Below, piece by piece: positions 1 to 8,613 of a DNA stretch of 64,000 nt (position 1 is the first letter of the stretch; the number at the start of each line of letters is the position of its first letter). The stretch lies in contig NZ_JAMFLI010000005.1 of NCBI RefSeq assembly GCF_023502145.1, positions 1 to 64,000 on the forward strand, given 5' to 3'. The stretch is from Craterilacuibacter sp. RT1T (lineage in GTDB: Bacteria > Pseudomonadota > Gammaproteobacteria > Burkholderiales > Chromobacteriaceae). Below the pieces are notes generated by a model that worked only from the letters and a program-made list of their open reading frames with translations, had not been told where the DNA came from and did not search any database. The position numbers and the translations under genes are program-made.

Positions 1-138
1 GCCAACCAGACGCTGCTCTTCGTTACCGGCGTACTTAGCACGCTTCAGGTCACGGGACAGGTCCAGCAGGTAACGGATTTCACGTGGGGTGAAGTCCAGC
101 AGACGCAGGTAATTACGGTTCTTCAGGTTGAAAGCCAT
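1..138 (-). CDS. arcB: Ornithine carbamoyltransferase, catabolic (N-terminal part)
   Basis: Only the first 46 codons are present; the gene runs off the left edge of the window. The visible N-terminus, starting [20 protein letters not shown], matches the start of ornithine carbamoyltransferases, where this segment precedes the carbamoyl-phosphate domain. The enzyme converts citrulline plus phosphate to ornithine and carbamoyl phosphate, the second step of the arginine deiminase pathway. It follows arcA on the same strand after about 126 bases, so it is the third gene of an arcDAB(C) operon. The catabolic role is inferred from this neighbourhood, since anabolic ArgF proteins look similar at the N-terminus. 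Confidence 0.9.
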   Translation of the reverse strand, partial: MAFNLKNRNYLRLLDFTPREIRYLLDLSRDLKRAKYAGNEEQRLVG

Positions 139-264
139 GATGATTCCCTTATCAATTATTTAGCAGATAACCGTTTTATTATATTCAACGGCTAAACTGA
201 AATACTTATTGGGCAGGCCGATCGAAAAACGATCAGCCTGCAACTTGCTTAAGCGATCAGCCGA

Positions 265-1497
265 TTAGATTTTAACTTCGTCACGGATGATTGGGCAGGT
301 CATGCAGTGACCACCGCCACGGCCGCGGCCGAGTTCGGATGCAGGGATCTCGATCACTTCAACACCCGCGTCGCGCATCAGCTTGTTGGTGTAGGTGTTG
401 CGGTCGTAAGCAACAACAACACGACGGTCCAGGGCAACGACGTTATTACCATCATCCCACTGCTCACGCTCACGCTGGAATGCATCACCACCGGTGGTGA
501 TAACCTGGATGTCTTTCAGACCCAGTGCTTCTTTAACCACGTCAACCAGATGTACGCCATCGTGACGTTCGAAGCGAACTTCACCTTCTTTGTCGCCAGC
601 GTAGATGCTGGTGCAAACGATTTCGTCTACAACATCCGGGAAGGACGACAGCAGGTCGATATCAAGGAAGGAGAATACGGTATCCAGGTGCATCGCAGCG
701 CGCGACTTAGGCATCTGGCAAGCGATAACGCGAGTAGCGCCACCTTCTTTGCCCAGCACAGCCTTGGCAGTCTGAACAACAGCTTGTGGGCTGGTGCGCT
801 CGCCCATACCGATCAGCACAACGCCGTTACCGATTGGCATTACGTCGCCACCTTCCAGCGTTGCTGGGCCGTGGTCTTTGTCGCTATCACCCCACCATAC
901 ATTCACTTTACCAGCGAAGTATGGGTGGAACTGATAGATCGATTGCAGAATCAGGGTTTCCTGACGACGTGCTGGCCAGTACATTGGGTTCAGCGTTACG
1001 CCTTCATAGATCCAGCAAGATGGATCGCGCTGGAACAGGCTGTTCGGGATCGGTGGCAGGACGAAATCGGAGTTGTCCAGGTAGCCGCCAAACAGGCCTT
1101 TAGGGTCGAATGGCAGATCCAGCTTGGCGATACCGCCAATCAGGTGGTCAGCCAGTTGAGCCGATGGCATTTCATCCAGCCAGCTGCGCAGATCGCCCAG
1201 CATGCCGATGCCGACGTTGTCAGCCTTAACTTTACGGTCCAGGATCCAGCTACGGGCAGCCTTGTCATCCAGTACGGTACCCAGCGCTTCGTGCGTTTCG
1301 AGTACGTGGATGTTGCGGGCGCGCATTTGCTCAACCATGTAGTCGTGGTCTTTTTGAGCACGCTCAACCCAGATTACATCATCAAACAGCAGGCCGTGGC
1401 AGTTGTCCGGCGTCAGGCGCTTGTGCGCGAGACCAGGACGGCAAACCATAACACTGTGCAGCTTACCGCACTCGGAATGAACACCAAACTTCGACAT
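265..1497 (-). CDS. arcA: Arginine deiminase
   Basis: A 410-residue cytoplasmic enzyme that hydrolyses arginine to citrulline and ammonia, the first step of the ATP-yielding arginine deiminase pathway. Family landmarks are visible: the early FGVHSE stretch, LFQRDPS (substrate-binding Arg-Asp), AMHLDTVF (catalytic His) and near the end the nucleophile Cys in GGGHCMTCP. Length is normal for the family. The open frame extends 28 codons further upstream, but the ATG at 1497 is preceded by a clear AAGGAG ribosome site, and MSKFGVHSE is the usual family start. It lies between arcD (122 bases upstream) and arcB, probably in one transcript. Confidence 0.96.
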   Translation of the reverse strand: MSKFGVHSECGKLHSVMVCRPGLAHKRLTPDNCHGLLFDDVIWVERAQKDHDYMVEQMRARNIHVLETHEALGTVLDDKAARSWILDRKVKADNVGIGMLGDLRSWLDEMPSAQLADHLIGGIAKLDLPFDPKGLFGGYLDNSDFVLPPIPNSLFQRDPSCWIYEGVTLNPMYWPARRQETLILQSIYQFHPYFAGKVNVWWGDSDKDHGPATLEGGDVMPIGNGVVLIGMGERTSPQAVVQTAKAVLGKEGGATRVIACQMPKSRAAMHLDTVFSFLDIDLLSSFPDVVDEIVCTSIYAGDKEGEVRFERHDGVHLVDVVKEALGLKDIQVITTGGDAFQREREQWDDGNNVVALDRRVVVAYDRNTYTNKLMRDAGVEVIEIPASELGRGRGGGHCMTCPIIRDEVKI

Positions 1498-1619
1498 CTT
1501 GAACTCCTTAAGATTAAGAGCAATCAGTAGGTTTGTTGCGACCCCCACCCGGAGGCCACATAGGTAAAACGGTGTACTCACGGTGGCTGCTGCACAGCAG
1601 CCACCTCAGGAAAATCTTG

Positions 1620-3050
1620 TTACAGCGACAGCGTACCAACGGACAGACCGTAGGCGGCGTAGATGCCCAGTACAACGATCAGAGCAGCCAGGATGGCTTC
1701 GCCACCATTGAAAGGCTTCTGACCCTGCTCTTTACGAGCCCATACATAGAACAGCATGCCTGGTGCGTACAGAACCATGGACAGCAGCAGGTATTGCAGG
1801 CCTGCCGCGTACAGCAGCCATACGCCGTACAGCGAAGCAATCACCGCAACCAGTACATCCTTGGCAGCCGATTCGCCGGCTTTGTAGCCTTCACCGCGCT
1901 GAGCAACCATCAGCGAATACAGTGCGCAGAACAGGTAAGGCAGCAGGATCATGGACGTGGCCAGGTAAACCAGGCTCAGGTACACGGAACCGTTAAAGTA
2001 GGTAATGATCAGGAACAACTGGATCAGTGCGTTGGTCAGCCACAGCGAAGCTGCTGGCGAGCCGTTGGCATTGGTCTTGCCGAACACCTTAGGCATCATG
2101 CCGTCTTGGGCAGCCAGATACGGGGTTTCACCGGACAACAGGGTCCAAGCCAGCAATGCACCACCTACCGAGATCACCAGACCGGCGTTCATGATGTTGG
2201 CGCCCATGGTACCGATCGCGGCTTCCAGCACATAAGCGGTAGACGGGTTCTTCAGTGCAGCCAGTTCAGGCTGAGTCAGCACGCCCAGCGACAGTACCGA
2301 TACAGCAATCAGCAGCGCGATGGTCAGCAGGAAGCCGATCACGGTTGCCTTGCCCACATCGGACATATTCTGTGCACGGCCGGAGAACATCGACGCACCT
2401 TCAATACCGATAAACACCCAAACCGTCACCAGCATGGTGCTCTTAACCTGATCAACCACGCTGCCCAGATCGGCCGAACCCCAGAAGTCGAGATTGAAGG
2501 TATCGATCTTGAACGAGAACAGTACGATCGCGATAAACAGCGCCAGCGGCACCAGTTTAGCGATGGTGGTGATGGTGTTGATCATGGCAGCGCCATGCAC
2601 GCCACGCAGTACCAGGAAGTGCAGTGCCCACAGCAGGGCGGAAGCGCAGATAATCGCGGCACCGGTATTGCCTTCGCCGAAAGCAGGGAACCAGAAAGAC
2701 AGCGCGGAGAACATCACCACGAAGTAGGCAACGTTACCGATCCAGGCCGAGATCCAGTAGCCCCAGGCCGAGTTGAAGCCGACAAAGTCGCCGAAAGCAG
2801 CACGGGCGTAACCATATACGCCGCCGGTCACTTCAGGCTTACGGTTAGCCAGTTGCTGGAAAGCAAAAGCCAGCGCCAGCATACCGACAAAGGTAATCGC
2901 CCAGCCAATAATGATGGCACCGGCACCCGCGCCGGAAGCCATATTCTGTGGCAGCGAGAAAATACCGCCACCAATCATGGAACCTACAACCAGAGCAGTC
3001 AGGGCACCAAGCTTGAGCTTGGGTGTGCTGCTTTCAGTTTCCGCAGACAT
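1620..3050 (-). CDS. arcD: Arginine/ornithine antiporter
   Basis: A 476-residue amino acid/polyamine antiporter (APC superfamily) with about 12 to 13 hydrophobic segments. The first, near residues 13-35, contains the family signature VVGSMIGGGIFSLPQNMA. In this pathway it exchanges external arginine for internal ornithine across the inner membrane without energy cost. The start is supported by a GGAGAAC ribosome site just upstream. It is the first gene of the arc operon, so the long AT-rich region upstream (3051-3767) should hold the operon promoter. The exact substrate is inferred from linkage to arcA and arcB. Confidence 0.93.
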   Translation of the reverse strand: MSAETESSTPKLKLGALTALVVGSMIGGGIFSLPQNMASGAGAGAIIIGWAITFVGMLALAFAFQQLANRKPEVTGGVYGYARAAFGDFVGFNSAWGYWISAWIGNVAYFVVMFSALSFWFPAFGEGNTGAAIICASALLWALHFLVLRGVHGAAMINTITTIAKLVPLALFIAIVLFSFKIDTFNLDFWGSADLGSVVDQVKSTMLVTVWVFIGIEGASMFSGRAQNMSDVGKATVIGFLLTIALLIAVSVLSLGVLTQPELAALKNPSTAYVLEAAIGTMGANIMNAGLVISVGGALLAWTLLSGETPYLAAQDGMMPKVFGKTNANGSPAASLWLTNALIQLFLIITYFNGSVYLSLVYLATSMILLPYLFCALYSLMVAQRGEGYKAGESAAKDVLVAVIASLYGVWLLYAAGLQYLLLSMVLYAPGMLFYVWARKEQGQKPFNGGEAILAALIVVLGIYAAYGLSVGTLSL

Positions 3051-3118
3051 GTTTGTTCTCCGTGATTTTGTTAAATAGTAAAGAAACTAAAACTGTTGTT
3101 ATATTATTAAATTCTGAT

Positions 3119-3188
3119 GCCGCACATCATAACGCCGTCCTGATCACAGCGTCCAGACTAGACAAACCGTTTGTTTGACCTAGATCAT
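3119..3188 (-). promoter_or_regulatory. Candidate arc operon promoter with FNR/Anr-like site
   Basis: Positions 3175-3188 read TTGACCTAGATCAT, matching the FNR/Anr consensus TTGAT-N4-ATCAA at eight of ten fixed positions, and the site is nearly palindromic. On the minus strand a TATGAT -10-like hexamer lies at 3131-3126, which would put the transcript start near 3119 and the site centre about 62 bases upstream, a usual activator distance. ArcD operons in pseudomonads are known to be activated by Anr under low oxygen. The site itself is read from sequence; its use here is inference. Confidence 0.55.
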
Positions 3189-3190
3189 TC

Positions 3191-3767
3191 CCCGCCAAAA
3201 TCGAATTTTTTTGCGTGCACGTGACTAATTTTTAATCACTGCACTCATTTAAAAAATAAACTCTCTCTTCACGCCGGCCCCACCTGAAAAGACAAATTCC
3301 CATTAATAATCAGCCATCTACACAACCCAAAACCATTACCTCAAGTGCATCTATATGCGTACGGAAAACGTCTCGCCCCGGCATAAATGCATACAAGACA
3401 AGCATGTGCGTGATAAAAAAATTGACACTACAACACGCAAATCAACGTAAAAATATAAATAAACGTCTCATAAACATAATAAAAATGTCAGCTATCCAAG
3501 CCGAACGCCCGCAAAAAATAGGAATTTATTAGCCCTGTCCACCATCGAGCATGACTGCATGCCATGCTGCATAGCCAAACCATGTCGCCCCCACACATGC
3601 CAAGGCGATGAACTAATAAAATAAGCACCAATGAGCTTAAACAGAACCCTGCGATGACTGACGCCTCATATCGGCTAATAGCATGGCTAGTCGGCACATA
3701 AAAAATGCCATGTCCCCTCATTAGGGCGCACGGCATCTTAAGTAGGTAAATATATCTGACGTAATTA
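3191..3767. other. AT-rich intergenic stretch without a convincing gene
   Basis: This stretch between the arc promoter and the reductase gene is clearly richer in A and T than its surroundings, with several poly-A and poly-T runs. A minus-strand open frame of 105 codons (3488-3805) overlaps the end of the reductase gene but has no ribosome site and no family resemblance. I see no RNA gene. It may carry further upstream regulatory sites of arcD, but none could be assigned. Confidence 0.5.
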
Positions 3768-4793
3768 CTAAGGCTTGGCACTATCCTTGGACAGGAAAAA
3801 CGCATCCGAGAAAAAAGCGTCTTCTGGCAAGCTGCGCATATGGGTAAAGCCGGTATGGGCTGCCTCGACCATCACCGGTGCGCCACAGGCGTAGACTTGG
3901 TAACCAGAGAGATTGGCAAAATCGTCCAACACCGCCTGATGCACCAAACCCGTCCTCCCCTGCCAGTTGTCGCTGGCCAAAGGCTCGGACAAAACCGGTA
4001 TAAAGGTGAAATTGGGGTGACGCGCCTGCCAGGAGCCGGCCAACTCGGCCATATACAGATCGGCCAGCGTGCGCGCCCCCCAGTAAAACACCATCGGGCG
4101 CAGACTGCCGTGATGCAGGGCGTGCTCGACCATGCCCTTGATCGGGGCAAAGCCGGTACCGCTGGCAAGCAGGATGATGGGTTTGTCCGAGTCTTCGCGC
4201 AGAAAGAATGAACCCAGCGGCCCCTTGAAGCGCATGATTTCGCGCGCCTTCATCTGCTTGAATACATAATCGGAAAAACTGCCACCGGCCTGATGGCGCA
4301 CATGCAGTTCGATAAAGGCATCATCGTGCGGCGCATTGGCAATCGAGAAACTGCGCCTCTTGCCATCCTTCATCAGGATATCGATATACTGCCCGGCCTT
4401 GAACTGCAGACGCTCGGCGGCCGGCAACTTCAACTTCAATACCGCCACATCGTGGATTTTCTCTATGCTGTCCACGCGGCAAGGCAGCGTCTTGATCTGG
4501 ACATCCCCAGCCCCGGCAACCTCGCGCACCTCGATACAGACATCTCCCTTGGGGCGGGCACAACAAAACAGCGCCATCCCCTGCTCGCGCTCGCTCGCAG
4601 GCAGAGCCTTTTCCTGATAACCGCCCTGCTCTACTTCGCCAGCGACGACCTTACCCTTGCAGGCACCACAAGCACCATCGCGGCAGCCGTAAGGCAGGGC
4701 CACACCCTCGCGCAAAGCGCCTTCGAGTATGGTTTCATGTGCTTCAACATTAAAGGTGTGTCCGGACGACATCACCTTGACCCGATTTGTCAT
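3768..4793 (-). CDS. Ferredoxin-type flavin reductase (2Fe-2S plus FAD/NAD domains)
   Basis: A 341-residue electron-transfer protein. Residues about 1-90 are a plant-type 2Fe-2S ferredoxin domain with cysteines in the order CRDGACGACKG and a later CCARP. The rest is a ferredoxin-NADP reductase module with the FAD motif RSFSIANAP and the nucleotide motif LASGTGFAPIKGM. This layout is that of CDP-6-deoxy-delta-3,4-glucoseen reductase-like proteins, which are widespread in betaproteobacteria, usually with unknown partner. The ATG at 4793 has a GAGGAAAG ribosome site. The longer open frame upstream runs into the divergent neighbour and is not used. The partner oxidase or dehydratase is not visible nearby. 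Confidence 0.85.
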   Translation of the reverse strand: MTNRVKVMSSGHTFNVEAHETILEGALREGVALPYGCRDGACGACKGKVVAGEVEQGGYQEKALPASEREQGMALFCCARPKGDVCIEVREVAGAGDVQIKTLPCRVDSIEKIHDVAVLKLKLPAAERLQFKAGQYIDILMKDGKRRSFSIANAPHDDAFIELHVRHQAGGSFSDYVFKQMKAREIMRFKGPLGSFFLREDSDKPIILLASGTGFAPIKGMVEHALHHGSLRPMVFYWGARTLADLYMAELAGSWQARHPNFTFIPVLSEPLASDNWQGRTGLVHQAVLDDFANLSGYQVYACGAPVMVEAAHTGFTHMRSLPEDAFFSDAFFLSKDSAKP

Positions 4794-4823
4794 TGCTTTC
4801 CTCGACTTCAATCCAGCTACAAT
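4793..4823 (+). promoter_or_regulatory. Candidate promoter for the SDR gene, possibly leaderless
   Basis: TTGCTT at 4793-4798 and TACAAT at 4818-4823 are separated by 19 bases. The start of transcription would fall at about 4830, directly before the ATG at 4831. No Shine-Dalgarno sequence is present before that ATG, which fits a leaderless message. The -35 part overlaps the start codon of the divergent reductase gene. Confidence 0.4.
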
Positions 4824-4830
4824 ATGCGCT

Positions 4831-5724
4831 ATGCAAACACTGCTTATCATCGGCTTTGGCGACATCGCCCGCCGCGCAAGCCTCACCCTCCTCAAACACT
4901 GGCGCGTACTGGCCATGGTCAGAAGCCAGGAGGGTGTCGATGCGGCACACCACTTGGGGATCACGCCAGTGATGGCGGATCTGGATGATCGCGACTCGCT
5001 GACACGGCTTGCTTCACTGGCAGACAAGGTGCTTTATTGTGCACCGCCCGCCAACGAAGGGCATACCGATCAGCGCATGCGCCGCTTTTTATCTGCACTA
5101 GCTCAACCCAAAAGCATAACACAGCACCTGGTCTACATCAGCACCAGCGGCGTCTACGGGGATGCAGGGGGTGATTGGCTGGATGAAACTCATACGCCGG
5201 CACCCGGCTCTGATCGCAGCCGGCGGCGACTGAATGCCGAGCAACAATTACGCCGCTTTGCCATCCGCCAAGGCGCCAGCCTCACCATTTTGCGCACACC
5301 GGGCATTTACGCGGCAGATCGCCTGCCGCTGGCGCGCATTCTTAATGCCACGCCCGCCATAAGCCATGAGCAAGACAGCTGGAGCAATCACATCCATGCA
5401 GATGATCTGGCTCTGCTGTGTGCCGCAGCACTCAAGCGCCCACACGGAATACGCGTCTACAATGCCTGTGATACGCAGCCGACACGCATGGGAGACTGGT
5501 TTGATCTGCTGGCCGATGCACATGGTTTGGCACGCGTACCGCGCCTGCCACGCGCAGAAGTCAGGCAGCGTGTGTCGCCCCTGATGTGGTCATTTCTGGC
5601 CGAGTCACGCCGCCTGAGCAACCTGCGCATCCAGCGTGAACTGGGGGTTACCTTGCAATGGCCGGATGTCCAGCACTGGCTGACACACTACCGCGCGGCG
5701 CAGGACGGGGCCGATAAGCACTAA
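4831..5724 (+). CDS. NAD(P)-dependent epimerase/dehydratase-like SDR protein
   Basis: A 297-residue protein of the atypical short-chain dehydrogenase group (YeeZ-like). The N-terminus MQTLLIIGFGDIARR is the Rossmann strand-glycine loop. A YISTSGVYGD stretch at about residues 105-115 holds the Ser and Tyr expected of an extended SDR active site. The substrate cannot be told from sequence. The open frame extends 34 codons upstream into the reductase gene on the other strand; the ATG at 4831 is preferred because it begins the Rossmann fold. It has no ribosome site but has a -10 element at leaderless distance. The reductase gene is divergent, 37 bases away. Confidence 0.8.
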   Translation: MQTLLIIGFGDIARRASLTLLKHWRVLAMVRSQEGVDAAHHLGITPVMADLDDRDSLTRLASLADKVLYCAPPANEGHTDQRMRRFLSALAQPKSITQHLVYISTSGVYGDAGGDWLDETHTPAPGSDRSRRRLNAEQQLRRFAIRQGASLTILRTPGIYAADRLPLARILNATPAISHEQDSWSNHIHADDLALLCAAALKRPHGIRVYNACDTQPTRMGDWFDLLADAHGLARVPRLPRAEVRQRVSPLMWSFLAESRRLSNLRIQRELGVTLQWPDVQHWLTHYRAAQDGADKH

Positions 5725-5751
5725 AGCGGCCTCGCCATCCTAGGCCGCTTT
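5723..5751 (+). terminator. Hairpin after the SDR gene
   Basis: AAAGCGGCC pairs with GGCCGCTTT around an 11-base loop, starting at the SDR stop codon. The T tract that follows is short, so it could be a weak terminator or a message-stabilising hairpin. Confidence 0.55.
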
Positions 5752-5793
5752 CGGTAACATCGCGTTTTTTCGCAGTTTTTGGCTCTGAGAATC

Positions 5794-6483
5794 ATGGAAA
5801 ATCCGGCTTACCAGCGACACATCCGCAGCTTTGTCCTGCGTCAGGGGCATTTGACCCAAGCGCAACAACGCGCCATGGACGAAGGCATGCCCAAGTGGGG
5901 CATCAACTACCAGAACGCTGTCCTCGATCTGGATCAAGCATTCGGTCGCAGCGCCCCGAAAATTCTGGAAATCGGTTTCGGCATGGGTACGGCTACGGCA
6001 GAAATTGCTGCCGGCAACCCTGACAAAGACTATCTGGCCGTGGAGGTTCACTCGCCCGGCGTGGGCAATCTGCTCAAACTGATCGATGAACAAGGCCTTG
6101 GCAACCTGCGCATCATCCGCCACGATGCCGTCGAAGTGATCGACCATATGCTGGCTGACGCCAGCCTTGACGGCATCCATATTTTCTTCCCCGACCCATG
6201 GCACAAGAAGCGCCATAACAAGCGCCGCCTGATCCAGAGCCCGCTGATTGCCAAGCTGGTCAAAAAACTCAAGCCGGGCGGCTATCTGCACGCCGCCACC
6301 GACTGGGAAGACTACGCGCTTCAAATCATGGAAGTATTCAGTGCGGACGGCGAGCTGGAAAATACGGCAGAGGCCTACGCGCCACGCCCCGACTACCGCC
6401 CACTGACCAAATTCGAAGCGCGCGGCATCCGTCTGGGTCATGGCGTGTGGGATGTGATCTTCCGTCGTCAAGCCACAAGCTAA
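5794..6483 (+). CDS. trmB: tRNA (guanine-46-N7)-methyltransferase
   Basis: A 229-residue SAM-dependent enzyme that forms m7G46 in the variable loop of tRNAs. Motifs of the family are visible: [16 protein letters not shown] for SAM binding at about residues 50-65, the [17 protein letters not shown] signature with the catalytic Asp, and a C-terminal TKFEARG stretch. Length is typical. The ATG at 5794 ([18 protein letters not shown]) has a GAGA element upstream; the TTG five codons earlier is less likely. It is a short monocistronic unit closed by a strong terminator at 6508. Confidence 0.95.
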   Translation: MENPAYQRHIRSFVLRQGHLTQAQQRAMDEGMPKWGINYQNAVLDLDQAFGRSAPKILEIGFGMGTATAEIAAGNPDKDYLAVEVHSPGVGNLLKLIDEQGLGNLRIIRHDAVEVIDHMLADASLDGIHIFFPDPWHKKRHNKRRLIQSPLIAKLVKKLKPGGYLHAATDWEDYALQIMEVFSADGELENTAEAYAPRPDYRPLTKFEARGIRLGHGVWDVIFRRQATS

Positions 6484-6507
6484 ACACACAGGCGACAGGC
6501 ATGAAAT

Positions 6508-6543
6508 AAAAGGCTGCCCCGGGCATTGGGTGCAGCCTTTTTT
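6508..6543. terminator. Bidirectional terminator between trmB and the peroxidase gene
   Basis: AAAAGGCTGC and GCAGCCTTTT form a ten-base stem with T runs on both strands. It sits between the convergent ends of trmB and the glutathione peroxidase gene and can serve both. Confidence 0.85.
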
Positions 6544-6554
6544 CGTCGAGCCGA

Positions 6555-7052
6555 TCAGTTGGCCGATAAAGGGCGCGCAGCCAGCAAAGCCTCGATATCC
6601 GGCAACAACTCGTGCGGCGCCACTGCCGGCTCAAAACGCATCACCACCCTCCCCTGCCTGTCCAGCAGGAATTTGGTGAAATTCCACTTCACCGGATGCG
6701 GGTGCGACGTATCGGCTTGGGTGAGCCAGCGCCACAAAGGATGCGCATCCGGCCCGTTGACATCGACCTTGGCAAACAGCGGAAAACTGACGCCATAGCG
6801 GCTCTGGCAAAATGCCGCAATCACCGCCTCGGCATCCGGCTCCTGAGCGCCGAACTGATTGCAGGGAAAGCCCAGCACCACCAGACCCTGTTCGCCGAAA
6901 TGGCGATAGAGCTCTTCCAGTCCTTCGTATTGACGGGTATAGCCGCACTCGCTGGCGGTATTAACGACCAGCACCACCTTGCCGGCCAGATCAGACAGGC
7001 AAAGCTCACGCCCATCAATCAGCCGTGCAGAGAAGTCTTTCAAGCTATGCAT
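6555..7052 (-). CDS. Glutathione peroxidase family protein (Cys type)
   Basis: A 165-residue thiol peroxidase of the glutathione peroxidase family, reducing hydroperoxides with thioredoxin or glutathione as donor. Visible landmarks are VVNTASECGYT with the peroxidatic Cys near residue 36 (Cys rather than selenocysteine), the LGFPCNQFGAQEP signature near 60-72, and VKWNFTKFL with the active-site Trp and Asn near 122-128. No signal peptide is visible, so it is cytoplasmic. A much longer upstream frame is an artefact: the ATG at 7052 has an AAGGAG site. It is divergent from the DUF1841 gene, with 51 bases between starts. Confidence 0.93.
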   Translation of the reverse strand: MHSLKDFSARLIDGRELCLSDLAGKVVLVVNTASECGYTRQYEGLEELYRHFGEQGLVVLGFPCNQFGAQEPDAEAVIAAFCQSRYGVSFPLFAKVDVNGPDAHPLWRWLTQADTSHPHPVKWNFTKFLLDRQGRVVMRFEPAVAPHELLPDIEALLAARPLSAN

Positions 7053-7070
7053 GGCGCTCACTCCTTCACG

Positions 7071-7076
7071 TATAAT
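7071..7076 (+). promoter_or_regulatory. TATAAT -10 element before the DUF1841 gene
   Basis: A consensus TATAAT hexamer lies 28 bases before the DUF1841 start codon, giving a leader of about 20 bases. No good -35 hexamer is visible at the usual spacing, so the element is only probable. Confidence 0.5.
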
Positions 7077-7103
7077 TTTCCGTCTACCACAGTGGACGAC
7101 ACC

Positions 7104-7580
7104 ATGTTCAATCCTAGCCGTCAGGACGCCCGCCGCTTTTTCTTCGACACCTGGGCCAAGCATCAAACCGCTCTTGCGCTCTCCGATCTGGAGAAAATCG
7201 CCCTCGCCACCTTGCTGGCCCATCCCGAATACCATCACATCGTAGACAATCCGCAAGACTATCTGGAGCAGGAATGGACACCCGAAATGGGGGAAAGCAA
7301 TCCTTTCATGCATCTGGGCCTGCATATGGCGATAGAAGAGCAGCGTACGATAGACCAGCCCTTCGGCATCCGCGCACTCTATGCCCAGCTCGCCCTGCGC
7401 CATGGCGATGAACACCGCGCTCAGCATGACATGATGGAATGCCTGGGTGAAATGGTCTGGCATGCCCAGCGCTATGGCGGCGGCCCTGATGTCAACCGCT
7501 ACATCAGCTGCGTGCGCGGCAAGCTGGGCTTGGGAGAAGAAGAGGCGCCACGACTCAACCCCAACGAGATCACGCCCTAG
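7104..7580 (+). CDS. DUF1841 family protein
   Basis: A 158-residue protein beginning MFNPSRQDARRFFFDTWAKH, which is the recognisable start of the DUF1841 family of beta- and gammaproteobacteria. It is acidic, soluble and without a signal peptide. HLGLHMAIEEQ near residue 70 and a HGDEHRAQHDMMECLGEMVW stretch near 100 are rich in His, Glu and Met and could bind a metal, but the function of the family is not known to me. The start at 7104 follows a TATAAT element and a weak ribosome site. The nearest downstream gene points the opposite way. Confidence 0.85.
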   Translation: MFNPSRQDARRFFFDTWAKHQTALALSDLEKIALATLLAHPEYHHIVDNPQDYLEQEWTPEMGESNPFMHLGLHMAIEEQRTIDQPFGIRALYAQLALRHGDEHRAQHDMMECLGEMVWHAQRYGGGPDVNRYISCVRGKLGLGEEEAPRLNPNEITP

Positions 7581-7637
7581 CCCTCAAATCAGAACCGCCC
7601 TTTACCCAAGGCGGCGGCAAATCGATTAAAGCCGGCA

Positions 7638-7654
7638 CCGGCACGTAGTGCCGG
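7638..7654 (-). terminator. Hairpin after the D-2-hydroxyacid dehydrogenase gene
   Basis: CCGGCAC and GTGCCGG form a perfect seven-base stem with a three-base loop between two convergent genes. The T tract is poor on both strands, so termination strength is uncertain. Confidence 0.4.
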
Positions 7655-7662
7655 CAGCCCGA

Positions 7663-8613
7663 TCAAACCACCCGGTTCTGCCTCCCCCCTGCCACGAATG
7701 AAGCCATATTGGCGACCAATTGGCTCGCCAGACGGCTCATCGCCTCTTGACTGGCCCAGCCCACATGCGGCGTGACAATCAGGTTGGGCAAGCGTGCGCG
7801 CAATAGCGGATTATCGCTGCGCCCGGGCTCCTCGCTTAACACATCAAAACCCGCCCCGCCTAATTGGCCGTACTTGAGCGCAGCCACCACCGAAGCTTCA
7901 TCCACCAGACCGCCACGCGCGGTATTGATCAAAATGGCGCCCGGCTTGACCCGCATCAGCTCAGCCTCGCCCAGCATGCCGCGCGTATCATCCGTCAAGG
8001 GGCAATGCAGCGACAAGACATCCGATGTCGTCAGCACCGTATCGAAATCGGTATAACCATCACGCACGCTAGCCGCGCCACGACGCTCGGTGAAGACCAC
8101 CTCCATACCGAAAGCACGGGCGCGCATGGCCATCGCCTGCCCGATACCACCATGACCGAATAATCCCAACCTTGCGCCGGCCACATCACGAACTGGCGAA
8201 CCGAACAGGCAAAAGCTGGCGGACTTTTCCCACAAGCCGGCCGCCACATCACGCTGATAGGCAGGCAGATTGCGCCGCAGTGCCAGCATCAGCATAAAGG
8301 CGTGCTCGGCCACCGCATCATCGCCATAGTGCCGGATATTGGCGACCGCCACGCCTTGCGCCTGGCAGGCGGCAAGGTCGATATGATTAACCCCGGTCGC
8401 CGCCACGGCCACCATCTTGAGCCGGGGCAAAGACTGCAGAGCCGCCGCATCAAGGGGAACCTTGTTGCTAATCACGATATCGGCAGCAGAGGCGGCAGAC
8501 AACAACTCGGAAGGAGAACAGGAAGGAAATTCTTGCCAAGTATGCGGGAAGTCAGGCTTAGGCACCGGGACAGGCAGGCTGCCCCGGTCAAGAAAAACAA
8601 TGTGAGGAATCAT
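7663..8613 (-). CDS. D-2-hydroxyacid dehydrogenase (glycerate dehydrogenase-like)
   Basis: A 316-residue NAD-dependent oxidoreductase. The order of motifs is standard for the family: substrate loop AATGVNHIDL near residue 75, the Rossmann motif GLFGHGGIGQAMA near 150, catalytic Arg in INTARGGLVDE, Glu in DVLSEEPG and His in VTPHVGWASQE. Its wording is closest to hydroxypyruvate/glycerate dehydrogenases (HprA-like), but the substrate is inference. The start codon follows the stop codon of the DUF2189 gene directly (TGA then ATG), so the two genes are probably translated in a coupled way. Confidence 0.88.
   Translation of the reverse strand: MIPHIVFLDRGSLPVPVPKPDFPHTWQEFPSCSPSELLSAASAADIVISNKVPLDAAALQSLPRLKMVAVAATGVNHIDLAACQAQGVAVANIRHYGDDAVAEHAFMLMLALRRNLPAYQRDVAAGLWEKSASFCLFGSPVRDVAGARLGLFGHGGIGQAMAMRARAFGMEVVFTERRGAASVRDGYTDFDTVLTTSDVLSLHCPLTDDTRGMLGEAELMRVKPGAILINTARGGLVDEASVVAALKYGQLGGAGFDVLSEEPGRSDNPLLRARLPNLIVTPHVGWASQEAMSRLASQLVANMASFVAGGRQNRVV

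Noticed and set aside
307-1530. Plus-strand open frame of 407 codons opposite arcA
   Set aside because: Shadow of a well-supported gene with all catalytic motifs.
1533-3065. Plus-strand open frame of 510 codons opposite arcD
   Set aside because: Shadow of arcD; very rich in Gln, His and Arg and without domains.
3488-3805. Minus-strand open frame of 105 codons in the AT-rich region
   Set aside because: No ribosome site, it overlaps the reductase gene end, and its composition is not protein-like.
6940-6950. Selenocysteine in the glutathione peroxidase
   Set aside because: The active-site codon is an ordinary Cys codon in the NTASECGYT motif.
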